Source: Muribaculaceae bacterium
GTDB taxonomy: Bacteria > Bacteroidota > Bacteroidia > Bacteroidales > Muribaculaceae
Direction: 5' to 3'
DNA: 46,417 nt
NCBI GenBank assembly: GCA_016292745.1
Contig: JAEDFO010000012.1
Coordinates: forward strand, 1 to 46,417
Shown here: piece after piece, positions 7,245 to 15,900 of the stretch
Layout of the letters: every line of letters begins with the position of its first letter
How positions within the stretch are numbered: position 1 is the first letter of the stretch
The notes under the pieces: generated by a model
The model's database searches: none
What the model was told of the DNA's origin: nothing
What the model saw: the letters and a program-made list of their open reading frames with translations, nothing else
Position numbers and translations under genes: made by a program

Positions 7245-8903
7245 ATGAATAATTGGTGCCGAAATCTGTTATTGCAACTTACCATGATCACCGCGGCTCT
7301 GATGCTGCCTGTTGGCGTGCGTGCAGCCGAAAAGGTAGATGTCGATTCAATTCTCGGCGTGCTCGATGCCGAAATTGAGCGCTACGATGAGTATGCAGCG
7401 CCAAAGGAGCGTCTCATCACTTCGTTGAGACATCAGTTCGACATTGCCGTTTCCGACAACTCCCGTTTTTCGCTCTGCCAAAGCCTATTTATGGAATACC
7501 GCTACTATCGCAATGATTCGGCATATGCATATGCTTGTCGCCTTGAGCAGCTTGCCGAAAAGATTGGCGACCCTGAGAAGATTGCATGGGCGGCCTTGTG
7601 CAAGATTTTCTGCTGCTCAATTTCCGGAATTTTCGGCGAGGCTCAGAGTGCCGTCGAACACTTCAATCCCTCGGGACTTCCCGACTATTTCATGGCCGAA
7701 TACTGCTGTATGATGATGTTCTATTATGAGAAACTCTCCGAATTCAGCACCGGTATCGACCAATTGGCCCAGTTCTATAATCAACGCGCCAACGCCTTGC
7801 GCGACTCAATATTCAACTATTCCACCGACAAGGATGTGTATCAGAGTTTAATACGTGGCAACGATAACTTACGCATCATTCCTGCTTTCAACCATGAAGG
7901 CATTGGCCGATATAAAAGCATCATCGAAAGCCGCCCGCACGACAGCCATCAGCTGGCAATGATATATTTTCCTATGTATGAGCGTTATGCTTTCCTGCAG
8001 ATGGACAACGAGAAGATTTATTACCTGGCGCTGTCGGCTATCAACGACATTCGCAGTTGCACACGCGAAACGGCGGCCATTACCGACCTTGCCACTCTTA
8101 TGGCTTTCATCGGGCAGCTCGACAGGGCTTCAAAGTATATAAGGATAGCGGCGCGAGATGCCATTTTTTTCAATTCGCGCTTCCGCCGCCTGCGGGTGGG
8201 CGATATACTGCCCGGTATCGAGGCGCAGCGATATCAACGCGAGAAATCGCGCCAGCAATTGTTCGTGGTGCTCTTCCTCGTGGCCGCTATGTTTGTGGCG
8301 TTTGCAGTGGCCATGGCTTTTGTGCTGCATCGCAAGAATGTAAAGCTCAGCAATGCTCGCGACGAAGTGGCACGGAAGTCATCGGAAATCGATGAGGCTA
8401 ACATGGCGCTGTCGCAAGCCAATGCCAAGCTCAGCGAAGCCAACGAAATCAAGGACCGTTACATCATTGAATCGCTTTACAGCGACTCTTCGTTTGTAAA
8501 CAACGTCGAGGAGAAGTTCCGCCTCATCGAGCGGAAGATTCGAGCCAAGCAGTATGCCGACCTCGATGCCATCGTGGGCAATCTGGGCATCAAGCAGGAG
8601 CGCCGTCGGATGTCGAGCGCATTCGACACCGCTTTCCTGAAACTTTTTCCCGGCTTCATCGACCAGTTCAACCGTCTGTTCCCGCCCGAGAACCACTTCA
8701 AGGTGTCCGACTCTGGAACATTGCCCACCGAAATCCGCATATTTGCCTTGATGCGCCTCGGCATCGACGATGCAGCTTTGGTGGCAAAGTATCTGGGTAT
8801 TTCGCTTAACACAATTTATGTGTACAAGGCCAAGACAAAGGCCCTTTCATTGGTGCCTAAAGAGGAGTTCGATGCCCGTATAATGGCCATTCCAAAGCAA
8901 TAA
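7245..8903 (+). CDS. Membrane-bound regulator of the polysaccharide locus (DUF6377 type, C-terminal HTH)
   Basis: A 552-residue protein with a signal peptide (residues about 1-28, ending VRAAE), a helical repeat region like a TPR sensor (about 30-330), one transmembrane segment (about 338-360, FVVLFLVAAMFVAFAVAMAF), a coiled coil rich in Ala, Glu and Asn (about 365-410), and a C-terminal cytoplasmic part. The last 70 residues include PTEIRIFALMRLGIDDAALV and YLGISLNTIYVYKAKTKA, which is a helix-turn-helix of LuxR-like character. The order matches proteins annotated as DUF6377, which sit beside SusCD pairs in Bacteroidales. I infer that it senses the glycan in the periplasm and controls the downstream susCD-like operon. 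The start at 7245 is supported by the signal peptide. A strong hairpin follows the stop. Confidence 0.82.
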   Translation: MNNWCRNLLLQLTMITAALMLPVGVRAAEKVDVDSILGVLDAEIERYDEYAAPKERLITSLRHQFDIAVSDNSRFSLCQSLFMEYRYYRNDSAYAYACRLEQLAEKIGDPEKIAWAALCKIFCCSISGIFGEAQSAVEHFNPSGLPDYFMAEYCCMMMFYYEKLSEFSTGIDQLAQFYNQRANALRDSIFNYSTDKDVYQSLIRGNDNLRIIPAFNHEGIGRYKSIIESRPHDSHQLAMIYFPMYERYAFLQMDNEKIYYLALSAINDIRSCTRETAAITDLATLMAFIGQLDRASKYIRIAARDAIFFNSRFRRLRVGDILPGIEAQRYQREKSRQQLFVVLFLVAAMFVAFAVAMAFVLHRKNVKLSNARDEVARKSSEIDEANMALSQANAKLSEANEIKDRYIIESLYSDSSFVNNVEEKFRLIERKIRAKQYADLDAIVGNLGIKQERRRMSSAFDTAFLKLFPGFIDQFNRLFPPENHFKVSDSGTLPTEIRIFALMRLGIDDAALVAKYLGISLNTIYVYKAKTKALSLVPKEEFDARIMAIPKQ

Positions 8904-8933
8904 TCCACCTTAATTATTAAGATTATCCGGTGA

Positions 8934-8964
8934 ATGCATATCGCTGATTGTCAGCGGTATGCAT
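8934..8964 (+). terminator. Hairpin after the regulator gene
   Basis: A 14-bp stem with one G-U pair (8934-8947 with 8951-8964, loop TTG) is followed by the T-rich ATTATTTCTT. It lies 31 bases after the regulator stop and before the predicted susC promoter, separating the two transcripts. Confidence 0.65.
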
Positions 8965-8995
8965 ATTATTTCTTATTTAATTTACCCTTAATCGC

Positions 8996-9026
8996 TTTGT
9001 GTGCCGTTGCTACCCCGATAATTTTG
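8996..9026 (+). promoter_or_regulatory. Predicted promoter of the susC-like operon
   Basis: TTTG at 8996-8999, a 19-base spacer and TAATTTTG at 9019-9026 match the Bacteroidetes consensus exactly. Transcription would begin about 25 bases before the first ATG at 9055. Confidence 0.65.
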
Positions 9027-9054
9027 CAACAAACATTTTACTTAGTTAACACTT

Positions 9055-12000
9055 ATGTCTAACATTAATTACGGAACTATGAAACGGAAATTCACTGGAT
9101 TTCATTTCTTGCTCTTTGTGTTTGGCTTATTTATGGCTTCAATGCCTGCCATGGCACAAAATCAGAATTTGAAAGGTACCGTTACCGATGCTTCCACCGA
9201 CGAGGCGTTGGTTGGCGTTACCATTCAAGTAAAAGGTACAGCCCAGGGCGTTGCTACCGACCTCGAAGGCAACTTCTCGCTTTCGAACATCAATCCCGAA
9301 GCTACATTATTAGTATCAAGCATTGGCTATCGCACAGCCGAGGTTAAGGTGAGCGGTCAGACCGTGCTCAACATCAAGCTCGAGGAGGACAAGGCAATGC
9401 TCGACGAGGTTGTGGTTGTGGGTTACGGTACGATGGACAAAAAAGAGGTGACATCGGCCATTTCGCACATCTCCAACAAGGACTTCCTTCCATCGAGCGC
9501 ACAAAGCCCCGCCATGATGATTCAAGGCAAGGCTGCCGGTGTGTCGATTACAAACACCGGTACTGGCGACCCTAACAACGGTGCAAGTATCCAGATTCGT
9601 GGCGTATCGTCGCGTTCGGCTGGTCTTGGCCCGCTCATCGTTGTCGATGGTGTGCCTGGTGCCGACATGAGCAACCTCAACCCTAACGATATCGCAAGTT
9701 TCGATATCCTTAAGGATGGTGCTGCTTCGGCTATCTATGGTACCCGCGGCTCGAACGGCGTTATCCTTATCACCACTAAGAAAGGTACTACCGACGGCTC
9801 GGTTCACACCCAGTACAACGGCACTTTCTCGTTCGACGTGATGATGCGTGAGCTCGATATGCTCTCGCCCGACGAATATCGCGAAAAACGTATTGCAGGC
9901 GACAACCGTGGTATCGATTTCGGCGACTCTGTCGACTGGCTCGACGCTGTAAGCCGCACCGGTTTCAAGCAAACTCACTCGCTCACTCTCAGCGGCGGTA
10001 ATGCCAAGACTAACTACCGTATCACGGCCGACTATCGTAAGGCTACCGGTATCGACATACGCTCCGGACGTGAAGAGTATGGTGCACGTGCTTCGATTAA
10101 CCATACCACTGCCGGCGGCCTATTCACTTTCACCGCCAATGTGGCTCCGCGCGTAATTTATCGCGACAATTCCGACTGGAGTGTCTTCCGCGCTGCCATC
10201 GAGGCAAACCCTACTACTCCTATCATGGACCCAAGCGACCCTTCTCGCTACACTGACTTCATCGGTCAGACCGAATCGGTTAACCCAGTGGAACTCCTGA
10301 AACTCGAACAAAGCAAGGCCGAGGACAAAATCCTCGAATGGGATGCCACTGCAAAGATGAACATCCTTCCGCTATTGTTCAAAGATGGTGTGGGCAATCA
10401 TAACCTTACAACACAGATTTCGTTTGCCGACCATATCTCCGACCACTTCAACGGTTGGTTCCGACCATCCACAAGCACTCTCTGCACTCAGAGCGGTCGC
10501 GACGGGCAGGCAAGCCGTGGTTACGACAAGAGCACTTTCTATAACCTCGAATGGCTCACCAACTACTCTACAAGCATCAACAACCACAACATCAAGGTGA
10601 TGCTCGGCTACTCTTATCAATATTGGAAAAACTCCGGAGTTTCGGTTTCTAACTCCGACTTCCCCAACGATGGTCTCACTTTCGACAACATTGGTACTGG
10701 TGAATATGCCCAGGAAGAGGACGAGGTGGGATTCAGTTCTTATCGCAACGACAGCAAGCTCATTGCTTTCTTCGGTCGTGTAAGCTACGACTGGAAAGGC
10801 CGATATCTGTTTACTGCTTCTCTGCGTCGTGAAGGCTCCTCGAAATTCGGTGCCAACAACAAGTGGGGTAACTTCCCGGCATTCTCGGCCGGTTGGCGTA
10901 TATCCGACGAACCGTTCATGGAAGATATCAAATGGATCGACGACTTGAAAATCCGTGGCGACTACGGTGTTACCGGCAACCAGGATTTCGGCAGCTACCA
11001 GAGCCTTAACACAATGCAAGGTTTCGGATATTATTCCTACAATGGCCGCAGCTTCCAGGTGTGGGGCCCGTCGAAGAATGTTAACCCCGACCTCCGTTGG
11101 GAAAAAGGCAAAAACTGGAACATCGGTGTCGACTTCTCTGTTCTCGGCAATAAGGTCTGGGGTTCGTTCAACTACTTCAACCGCCGTCAGGTCGACCTGC
11201 TCGGAAACTACAACGTGGCAGTGCCCCCGTATCTGTTCAACGAAACCTTTGTTAACGTTGGTACGATGAGAAACACCGGTTTCGAGTTCGACCTGCACTG
11301 GAACGCTGTCGACACCAAGGATTTCAGCTACGAAATCGGTGTGCTCGGCTCTACAATGTCGAACCAGTTCGAAAGCTTCAGTAACTCGGAATATGTGGCA
11401 CAGAAGTATTACAATGCTGTCGACACTGAGGCTCCTTTCCCATACTATCAGCTGCAACGCGTTGAGGAAGGTCGCCGTATCGGTAGCTTCTACATGTGGA
11501 AATATGCCGGCAACGACCTCGAGGGCAACTGGCTCATCTACGACAAGGACGGCGATATCATCAAGGCCTCGCAAGGCACATATGAAGACCGCCAGTATGT
11601 GGGCAACGGTCTGCCTAAGTTCACCGGATCAATGACCCACAATTTCCGCTACAAGAACTTCGACCTCTCGCTCTTCTTCCGCGGTGCATTCGGTTACCAG
11701 ATTTTCAACATCCACGACTTCTACTATGGCACCCGTAACTTCACCGGCAATGTGCTGCGCAAGGCTTACGAGAAAAACAATGCCGTCGGACTGGGTGCAA
11801 ATCCTGTGGTGTGCGATTACTTCCTCGAGAACGGCGACTACCTGAAGCTCGACGTGGTGACAATCGGTTACACATGGAAGCCAGGTTTCAAGTATCTCGA
11901 CAAGGTGAGAATCTACGGAACTGCCAAAAACCTCGCCACATTCACCAAGTTCAGCGGTGTCGACCCAAGCACTTACAATGTCAATGGTCTGTATCCCGGT

Positions 12001-12069
12001 GCTAACGGTTCGCGTACCTACTATCCTTCGAGCCGCCAGTTTATCCTCGGTGTGCAAGTTGATTTCTAA
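9055..12069 (+). CDS. SusC-like TonB-dependent outer-membrane transporter
   Basis: A 1004-residue SusC/RagA-family transporter that moves oligosaccharides through the outer membrane using energy from TonB. A signal peptide ends at MPAMAQ. It is followed by a carboxypeptidase-regulatory-like beta domain (about 38-115, LKGTVTDASTDEALVGVTIQ), the TonB-box-like stretch DEVVVVGYGT, the plug domain with RGVSSRSAGLGPLIVVDGVP and NPNDIASFDILKDGAASAIY, and a beta-barrel ending in aromatic VDF. The open frame starts at 9055 (MSNINYGTMKRK), but an ATG at 9079 gives the more typical MKRK signal start; neither has a clear ribosome site. It forms a two-part gate with the SusD-like protein encoded 28 bases downstream. 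Confidence 0.95.
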   Translation: MSNINYGTMKRKFTGFHFLLFVFGLFMASMPAMAQNQNLKGTVTDASTDEALVGVTIQVKGTAQGVATDLEGNFSLSNINPEATLLVSSIGYRTAEVKVSGQTVLNIKLEEDKAMLDEVVVVGYGTMDKKEVTSAISHISNKDFLPSSAQSPAMMIQGKAAGVSITNTGTGDPNNGASIQIRGVSSRSAGLGPLIVVDGVPGADMSNLNPNDIASFDILKDGAASAIYGTRGSNGVILITTKKGTTDGSVHTQYNGTFSFDVMMRELDMLSPDEYREKRIAGDNRGIDFGDSVDWLDAVSRTGFKQTHSLTLSGGNAKTNYRITADYRKATGIDIRSGREEYGARASINHTTAGGLFTFTANVAPRVIYRDNSDWSVFRAAIEANPTTPIMDPSDPSRYTDFIGQTESVNPVELLKLEQSKAEDKILEWDATAKMNILPLLFKDGVGNHNLTTQISFADHISDHFNGWFRPSTSTLCTQSGRDGQASRGYDKSTFYNLEWLTNYSTSINNHNIKVMLGYSYQYWKNSGVSVSNSDFPNDGLTFDNIGTGEYAQEEDEVGFSSYRNDSKLIAFFGRVSYDWKGRYLFTASLRREGSSKFGANNKWGNFPAFSAGWRISDEPFMEDIKWIDDLKIRGDYGVTGNQDFGSYQSLNTMQGFGYYSYNGRSFQVWGPSKNVNPDLRWEKGKNWNIGVDFSVLGNKVWGSFNYFNRRQVDLLGNYNVAVPPYLFNETFVNVGTMRNTGFEFDLHWNAVDTKDFSYEIGVLGSTMSNQFESFSNSEYVAQKYYNAVDTEAPFPYYQLQRVEEGRRIGSFYMWKYAGNDLEGNWLIYDKDGDIIKASQGTYEDRQYVGNGLPKFTGSMTHNFRYKNFDLSLFFRGAFGYQIFNIHDFYYGTRNFTGNVLRKAYEKNNAVGLGANPVVCDYFLENGDYLKLDVVTIGYTWKPGFKYLDKVRIYGTAKNLATFTKFSGVDPSTYNVNGLYPGANGSRTYYPSSRQFILGVQVDF

Positions 12070-12097
12070 TTACCGTCAATTTAATTAACTAAACATC

Positions 12098-13825
12098 ATG
12101 AAACTATTCAAATATATTGCCGTAGCAGTTCTGGCTTTAGCCACTACCACGGGCTGTACTGACCTGGACGAAACACTTTACGACCAGGTGGGCACACAGA
12201 ACTATTACAACACCAAGATGGACGTGGTGCGTGCCGTGTTCCGTCCATTCGAACATGGTTACTGGAGCATCCAGAACCGTTTTGTAATCAATGAATACGC
12301 CGGCGACCAGCTCGTTACCGTTACTCGCGACGGATGGTGGGACGACAGTGGTAAATGGCGTATCATGCACGACCATCTCTACGATGTTGAGAACGGACAG
12401 AACATTGAAGGCGAATGGTCGGGTTGCTATCAAGGCATCGGCCAGTGCAACTACGTTATCGAGGACATGGCTAAACTGTCGGCCGAGCAGTTCGGATTCT
12501 CTCAGGAGGAGTTCAACAACCTCGCTGCACAGTGTCGCGCTCTCCGTGCTTGGTTCTACATACGTCTGCTCGACGAATTCCGTAACTGCGTTTTCGTGGT
12601 AAGTTTCAACGACCAGAGCCTCAACACCACCAAGCAGGTTGAGCCTAAGGTTATCTTCGACTTCATTGAATCAGAACTCAAGGACTGCATCGAGCTGCTC
12701 TCTGTCAAGACGAGCCTCGGCGGTAACCTCAACACTCAGGGCCAGTTCTCAAAGGCCGCTGCTGCTGCCATGCTGGTGCGCCTGTATCTCAATGCTCAGG
12801 TGTATGTGGGTGAAGACCGTACTGCCGACTGCGCAAAATATGCCCAAGCCATTCTCGACGGCACCTATGGCCCTTACGAAGTGGCCGACCGTTGGGATGC
12901 ACCATTCGACTGGAACAACGAAACTTGCGACGAAATTATATTTGGTTTCCCGGGAAGCAAGAACACTCACTGGCACTATTCGGGCGATATGTACTGGTGG
13001 TCGGTTCCTGCAAGGTTCGGTTATTATGCCAACGACCTTAAGGCCAAGGAAGGTGGACACAATGTTAAGTGGGCTTGCTCGCCAAGCTACGACAACGATG
13101 GCAACCTCTTCAGCTACAAGTTGGGCATGACTGTGCAGAAATTCCGCAAATATCCCTCCGACTGCCGCCTGAAGCTCTACAAGAACCTTGGCAACAGCAC
13201 TCGCGAAGGCATGTTCATCTTCGGTAAGCTCCCTTACATCGACGAAAACGGTGAGCAGAAATTCGTGATGTCGCCTACTCAGCCCTATGCCCTCAACATC
13301 CGCGATGCCGTAGGCCAGTTCCGCGACATGCCTGCCGACCAATGGCCCGGTGGCGAGAGCAAAATGGAGAATGGCGACCACAACTCGGGATACCACTTTG
13401 CTAAATATCCTTATTATAGCGATGACGACGAAGGTCAGGATCAGGCCGACTTTGCTGAAATTCGTCTGCCGGAAGTAATCTACTCGCTTGCCGAGTGCAA
13501 ACTCCGTAACGGTGATGTACCTGCAGCTGCTAAACTGCTCAACAGCGTGCGCAAGCGTTACTATCCGCAGAGCGACTGGAGCGAGGTGCTCTATGCCCCG
13601 GAAGGTAAAGCCACACTTGACATCGATGAGATGCTCGACGAATGGGGACGTGAATTCCTTGCCGAAGGCCGTCGACGTGTCGACCTGATTCGCTTCGGCC
13701 GTTTCAACGAAGCATGGTGGGACAAGGCTGCCGACCCCGACCAGCACTCGAACATTTTCCCGCTCATGCGCAACACTCTCAACGCTAACTCCGATCTTGT
13801 GCAGAATCCGGGTTACAACAAATAA
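12098..13825 (+). CDS. SusD/RagB-family glycan-binding outer-membrane lipoprotein
   Basis: A 575-residue SusD-like lipoprotein that forms the lid over the SusC pore and binds the glycan at the cell surface. The lipoprotein signal ends at Cys20 (LATTTGC). The body shows the family pattern: CTDLDETLYDQVGTQNYY at the mature N terminus, RALRAWFYIRLLDEF in the TPR-like core, the repeat-bearing middle, and the C-terminal LPEVIYSLAECKLRNGD and EWGREFLAEGRRRVDLIRFG blocks that are strongly conserved in RagB/SusD. It follows the SusC gene by 28 bases and precedes a small SusE/F-like lipoprotein, consistent with one operon. Ligand specificity cannot be read from the sequence. Confidence 0.95.
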   Translation: MKLFKYIAVAVLALATTTGCTDLDETLYDQVGTQNYYNTKMDVVRAVFRPFEHGYWSIQNRFVINEYAGDQLVTVTRDGWWDDSGKWRIMHDHLYDVENGQNIEGEWSGCYQGIGQCNYVIEDMAKLSAEQFGFSQEEFNNLAAQCRALRAWFYIRLLDEFRNCVFVVSFNDQSLNTTKQVEPKVIFDFIESELKDCIELLSVKTSLGGNLNTQGQFSKAAAAAMLVRLYLNAQVYVGEDRTADCAKYAQAILDGTYGPYEVADRWDAPFDWNNETCDEIIFGFPGSKNTHWHYSGDMYWWSVPARFGYYANDLKAKEGGHNVKWACSPSYDNDGNLFSYKLGMTVQKFRKYPSDCRLKLYKNLGNSTREGMFIFGKLPYIDENGEQKFVMSPTQPYALNIRDAVGQFRDMPADQWPGGESKMENGDHNSGYHFAKYPYYSDDDEGQDQADFAEIRLPEVIYSLAECKLRNGDVPAAAKLLNSVRKRYYPQSDWSEVLYAPEGKATLDIDEMLDEWGREFLAEGRRRVDLIRFGRFNEAWWDKAADPDQHSNIFPLMRNTLNANSDLVQNPGYNK

Positions 13826-13856
13826 TCATCATCCTTTTTATCACTGATTTATCATT

Positions 13857-14315
13857 ATGAAAACTATTAATCGTATATTTAGTCTGGCTCTTATCCTCAT
13901 TGCCACGATGATGACAAGTTGCGATGGCGAAAAGGACCTCATCATTATCGAGGATTTGCTGCCTATCAAGACATCCACTCTCTATATGGTGGGCGATGCT
14001 GCTCCCTGCGGCTGGAACATCGGCGACCCCACGGCTCTTACTCCAACCGCCGACGACCCTCTGGTATTCGTTTACGAAGGCCATATGAACACCGGAGAAA
14101 TCAAGCTCTGCCTCACTCCTGGCAACTGGAGCGCCCCGTTTATCCGTCCTTCGGAAGGTGGCCGTGCCATCTCGAGCGCCGGTATCGATGCCGAGACATT
14201 CGTTATGTGGGCCGGCGACCCCGACAATAAATGGCGTGTTACCGATGCAGGTAACTACAGCTTTACTTTCAACCTCCGCAATTGGACTTTTACTGCAAAA
14301 TACCTTGGCGCATAA
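13857..14315 (+). CDS. Small SusE/SusF-like surface glycan-binding lipoprotein
   Basis: A 152-residue lipoprotein (Cys22 after ATMMTS) carrying a single SusE/SusF-type binding module. The sequence LYMVGDAAPCGWNIGDP and the end YSFTFNLRNWTFTAKY are typical of the beta-sandwich modules of SusE and SusF, which hold starch at the surface through aromatic residues; Trp residues here lie at GWNI, NWSAPF and KWRV. SusE and SusF of Bacteroides thetaiotaomicron have two or three modules, so this is a minimal version. It follows the SusD gene by 31 bases. A hairpin with a short U tract follows it and may reduce readthrough into the enzyme genes. Confidence 0.85.
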   Translation: MKTINRIFSLALILIATMMTSCDGEKDLIIIEDLLPIKTSTLYMVGDAAPCGWNIGDPTALTPTADDPLVFVYEGHMNTGEIKLCLTPGNWSAPFIRPSEGGRAISSAGIDAETFVMWAGDPDNKWRVTDAGNYSFTFNLRNWTFTAKYLGA

Positions 14316-14344
14316 GGGTTGATTAGGTTTATAAGTTTTTGGTG

Positions 14345-14382
14345 GGGACGGCATAAGTCTGACGGCATATGCCGTCCCTTTT
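14345..14382 (+). terminator. Intra-operon hairpin between binding proteins and enzymes
   Basis: An 11-bp perfect stem (GGGACGGCATA at 14345-14355 with TATGCCGTCCC at 14368-14378) followed by TTTT lies between the SusE-like gene and the first glycosidase gene. No strong promoter was seen after it, so it probably acts as a partial terminator that lets surface proteins be made in excess over the enzymes. Confidence 0.6.
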
Positions 14383-14415
14383 CCATTTTTGTCAGAAAAT
14401 AACATTGCATTTTTA

Positions 14416-15888
14416 ATGAACATTCTAAAGATATTAACAGCTAAAGCATTAGCTGCCATGGTGATGTTGTGCCTGCTTTTGTCGGTGGTATCCTGCAGCG
14501 ACGACGGTCCTGACGACAATGGAGGCTCTTCGGGTGGCTCGACGGAGGCCGAAGGTCCCGACGTGTCGGCCAATGCTCCCGACCGTGGAATCCACACTCT
14601 CCGCGCCCCGCTCTACTGGAGCGTCTACGAGCGTTGCTGGCTTATGGAGCGCCAAGGCATCCCGGGCGACAAAATGGACATCACCGCCGACCAATGGGAC
14701 GAAATAATTAACTGGATGGCAGTGGAGATGCTCCCTTACGGCTATAATATGCTGTGCACCGACGGATTCATTTCGATGCACGTCGATTCTCCCGACGGAA
14801 TCTATCTCGAACGCTATGGCAGCATGCCTCTTGCCGACCTTGTGAAGCGATGCAAGGCTAAAGGACTGAAATTAGGCGTCTACGACAATCCGCTGTGGAT
14901 TCATTGCCCCAACGAACGCATAGTGCCCGGCACCAATGTGTCAGTGGGGTCGCTCCGTTACCAGCCCGGCTCCGACAAGGTGGTGCATTCTTCGGCTTCC
15001 GACACCTGGTTCCACTGGATTGTGGCATCGCACCAAGGAGCCAAGGAATATATCGACGGATTCTTCAAGCACTATCACGATTTGGGCGTGGATTTCATCC
15101 GCGTCGACTTCCTCAGCTGGTACGAGGACGGTAACGACCGTGGCATGGGCACCGTCGGACGTGGTTATGGCCGCGACTGCTACGAGCTTGCCTTGAAATA
15201 TATGTGCGAATCGGCCACCAAGTATGGGATTTTCCTGTCGCTGGTGATGCCGCATTGCTACAAAAGTGCCGAGCTCGAGGCCAAATATGGCCATATGTTC
15301 CGAATCGTGCGCGACACTGCTGCCGGTGGGTGGGATTTTTGCTCAAACTCCGACCGTCGCCTCTCTTACGGCAACTGGCCTAACTGCAACAACCAGTTCG
15401 ATGGGTTCGTATACTGGTCGAAGGTTGCCGGTCGTGGCTCGGTGATTATGGACGGCGATTTCACCCGCCTCAACACATTTGAAAACGATGCCCAGAAGGA
15501 ATCGGAAATATCGTTGCAACTCATGGCCGGTGGCCCGATTGCCATTGCCGACCAGCCATCGACAATCGGCAACAATGCCCGATTCTATCAGAACTCCGAA
15601 TTGCTTGCACTTAATGCCGACCGCTTTGCCGGACGGCCATTGGCAGCAAGCCTTATCGACAATAACAATCAAATTTGGTACGGACAAATGCGTAACGGCG
15701 ATTGGGTTGTGGGTTTCTTCAACCGCGATGCCGTTAACAAGTCGTTTTCTTTGAAGTTCTCATCTTTGGGGCTTTCGGGAACCTTCAAAATACGCGATTT
15801 GTGGCGCCATGCCGACGAGGGTGCTGCCGACCATCTCGACGTTACGCTCAATCCGTATGCCTGCAAAATTGTCAGACTCTCGAAATAA
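14416..15888 (+). CDS. Clan GH-D (GH27-like) glycosidase lipoprotein, copy A
   Basis: A 490-residue secreted glycosidase. A lipoprotein signal ends at Cys27 (LLSVVSC) and is followed by a Gly/Ser/Asp linker. The catalytic barrel begins near RAPLYWSVYERCWLMERQG. Two Asp residues fit the clan GH-D pair: Asp231 in DFIRVDFLSW as nucleophile and Asp300 in FRIVRDTAAGG as acid/base. A C-terminal beta domain (about 400-490, GDWVVGFFNRDAVNKSF) resembles those of GH27 alpha-galactosidases. Clan GH-D also contains isomalto-dextranases, so galactosidase activity is not certain; the neighbouring SusB-like GH97 makes an alpha-glucan substrate equally likely. The ATG at 14416 was preferred to an upstream TTG because it starts the signal peptide. 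The next gene is a close paralogue. Confidence 0.75.
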   Translation: MNILKILTAKALAAMVMLCLLLSVVSCSDDGPDDNGGSSGGSTEAEGPDVSANAPDRGIHTLRAPLYWSVYERCWLMERQGIPGDKMDITADQWDEIINWMAVEMLPYGYNMLCTDGFISMHVDSPDGIYLERYGSMPLADLVKRCKAKGLKLGVYDNPLWIHCPNERIVPGTNVSVGSLRYQPGSDKVVHSSASDTWFHWIVASHQGAKEYIDGFFKHYHDLGVDFIRVDFLSWYEDGNDRGMGTVGRGYGRDCYELALKYMCESATKYGIFLSLVMPHCYKSAELEAKYGHMFRIVRDTAAGGWDFCSNSDRRLSYGNWPNCNNQFDGFVYWSKVAGRGSVIMDGDFTRLNTFENDAQKESEISLQLMAGGPIAIADQPSTIGNNARFYQNSELLALNADRFAGRPLAASLIDNNNQIWYGQMRNGDWVVGFFNRDAVNKSFSLKFSSLGLSGTFKIRDLWRHADEGAADHLDVTLNPYACKIVRLSK

Positions 15889-15900
15889 CTATCCCAAATT

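Noticed and set aside
10372..11574. 400-codon minus-strand frame within the SusC-like gene
   Set aside because: Antisense of strongly codon-biased coding DNA; no start signal or recognisable domains. The same applies to long frames opposite susD, GH97, frdA and hisB.
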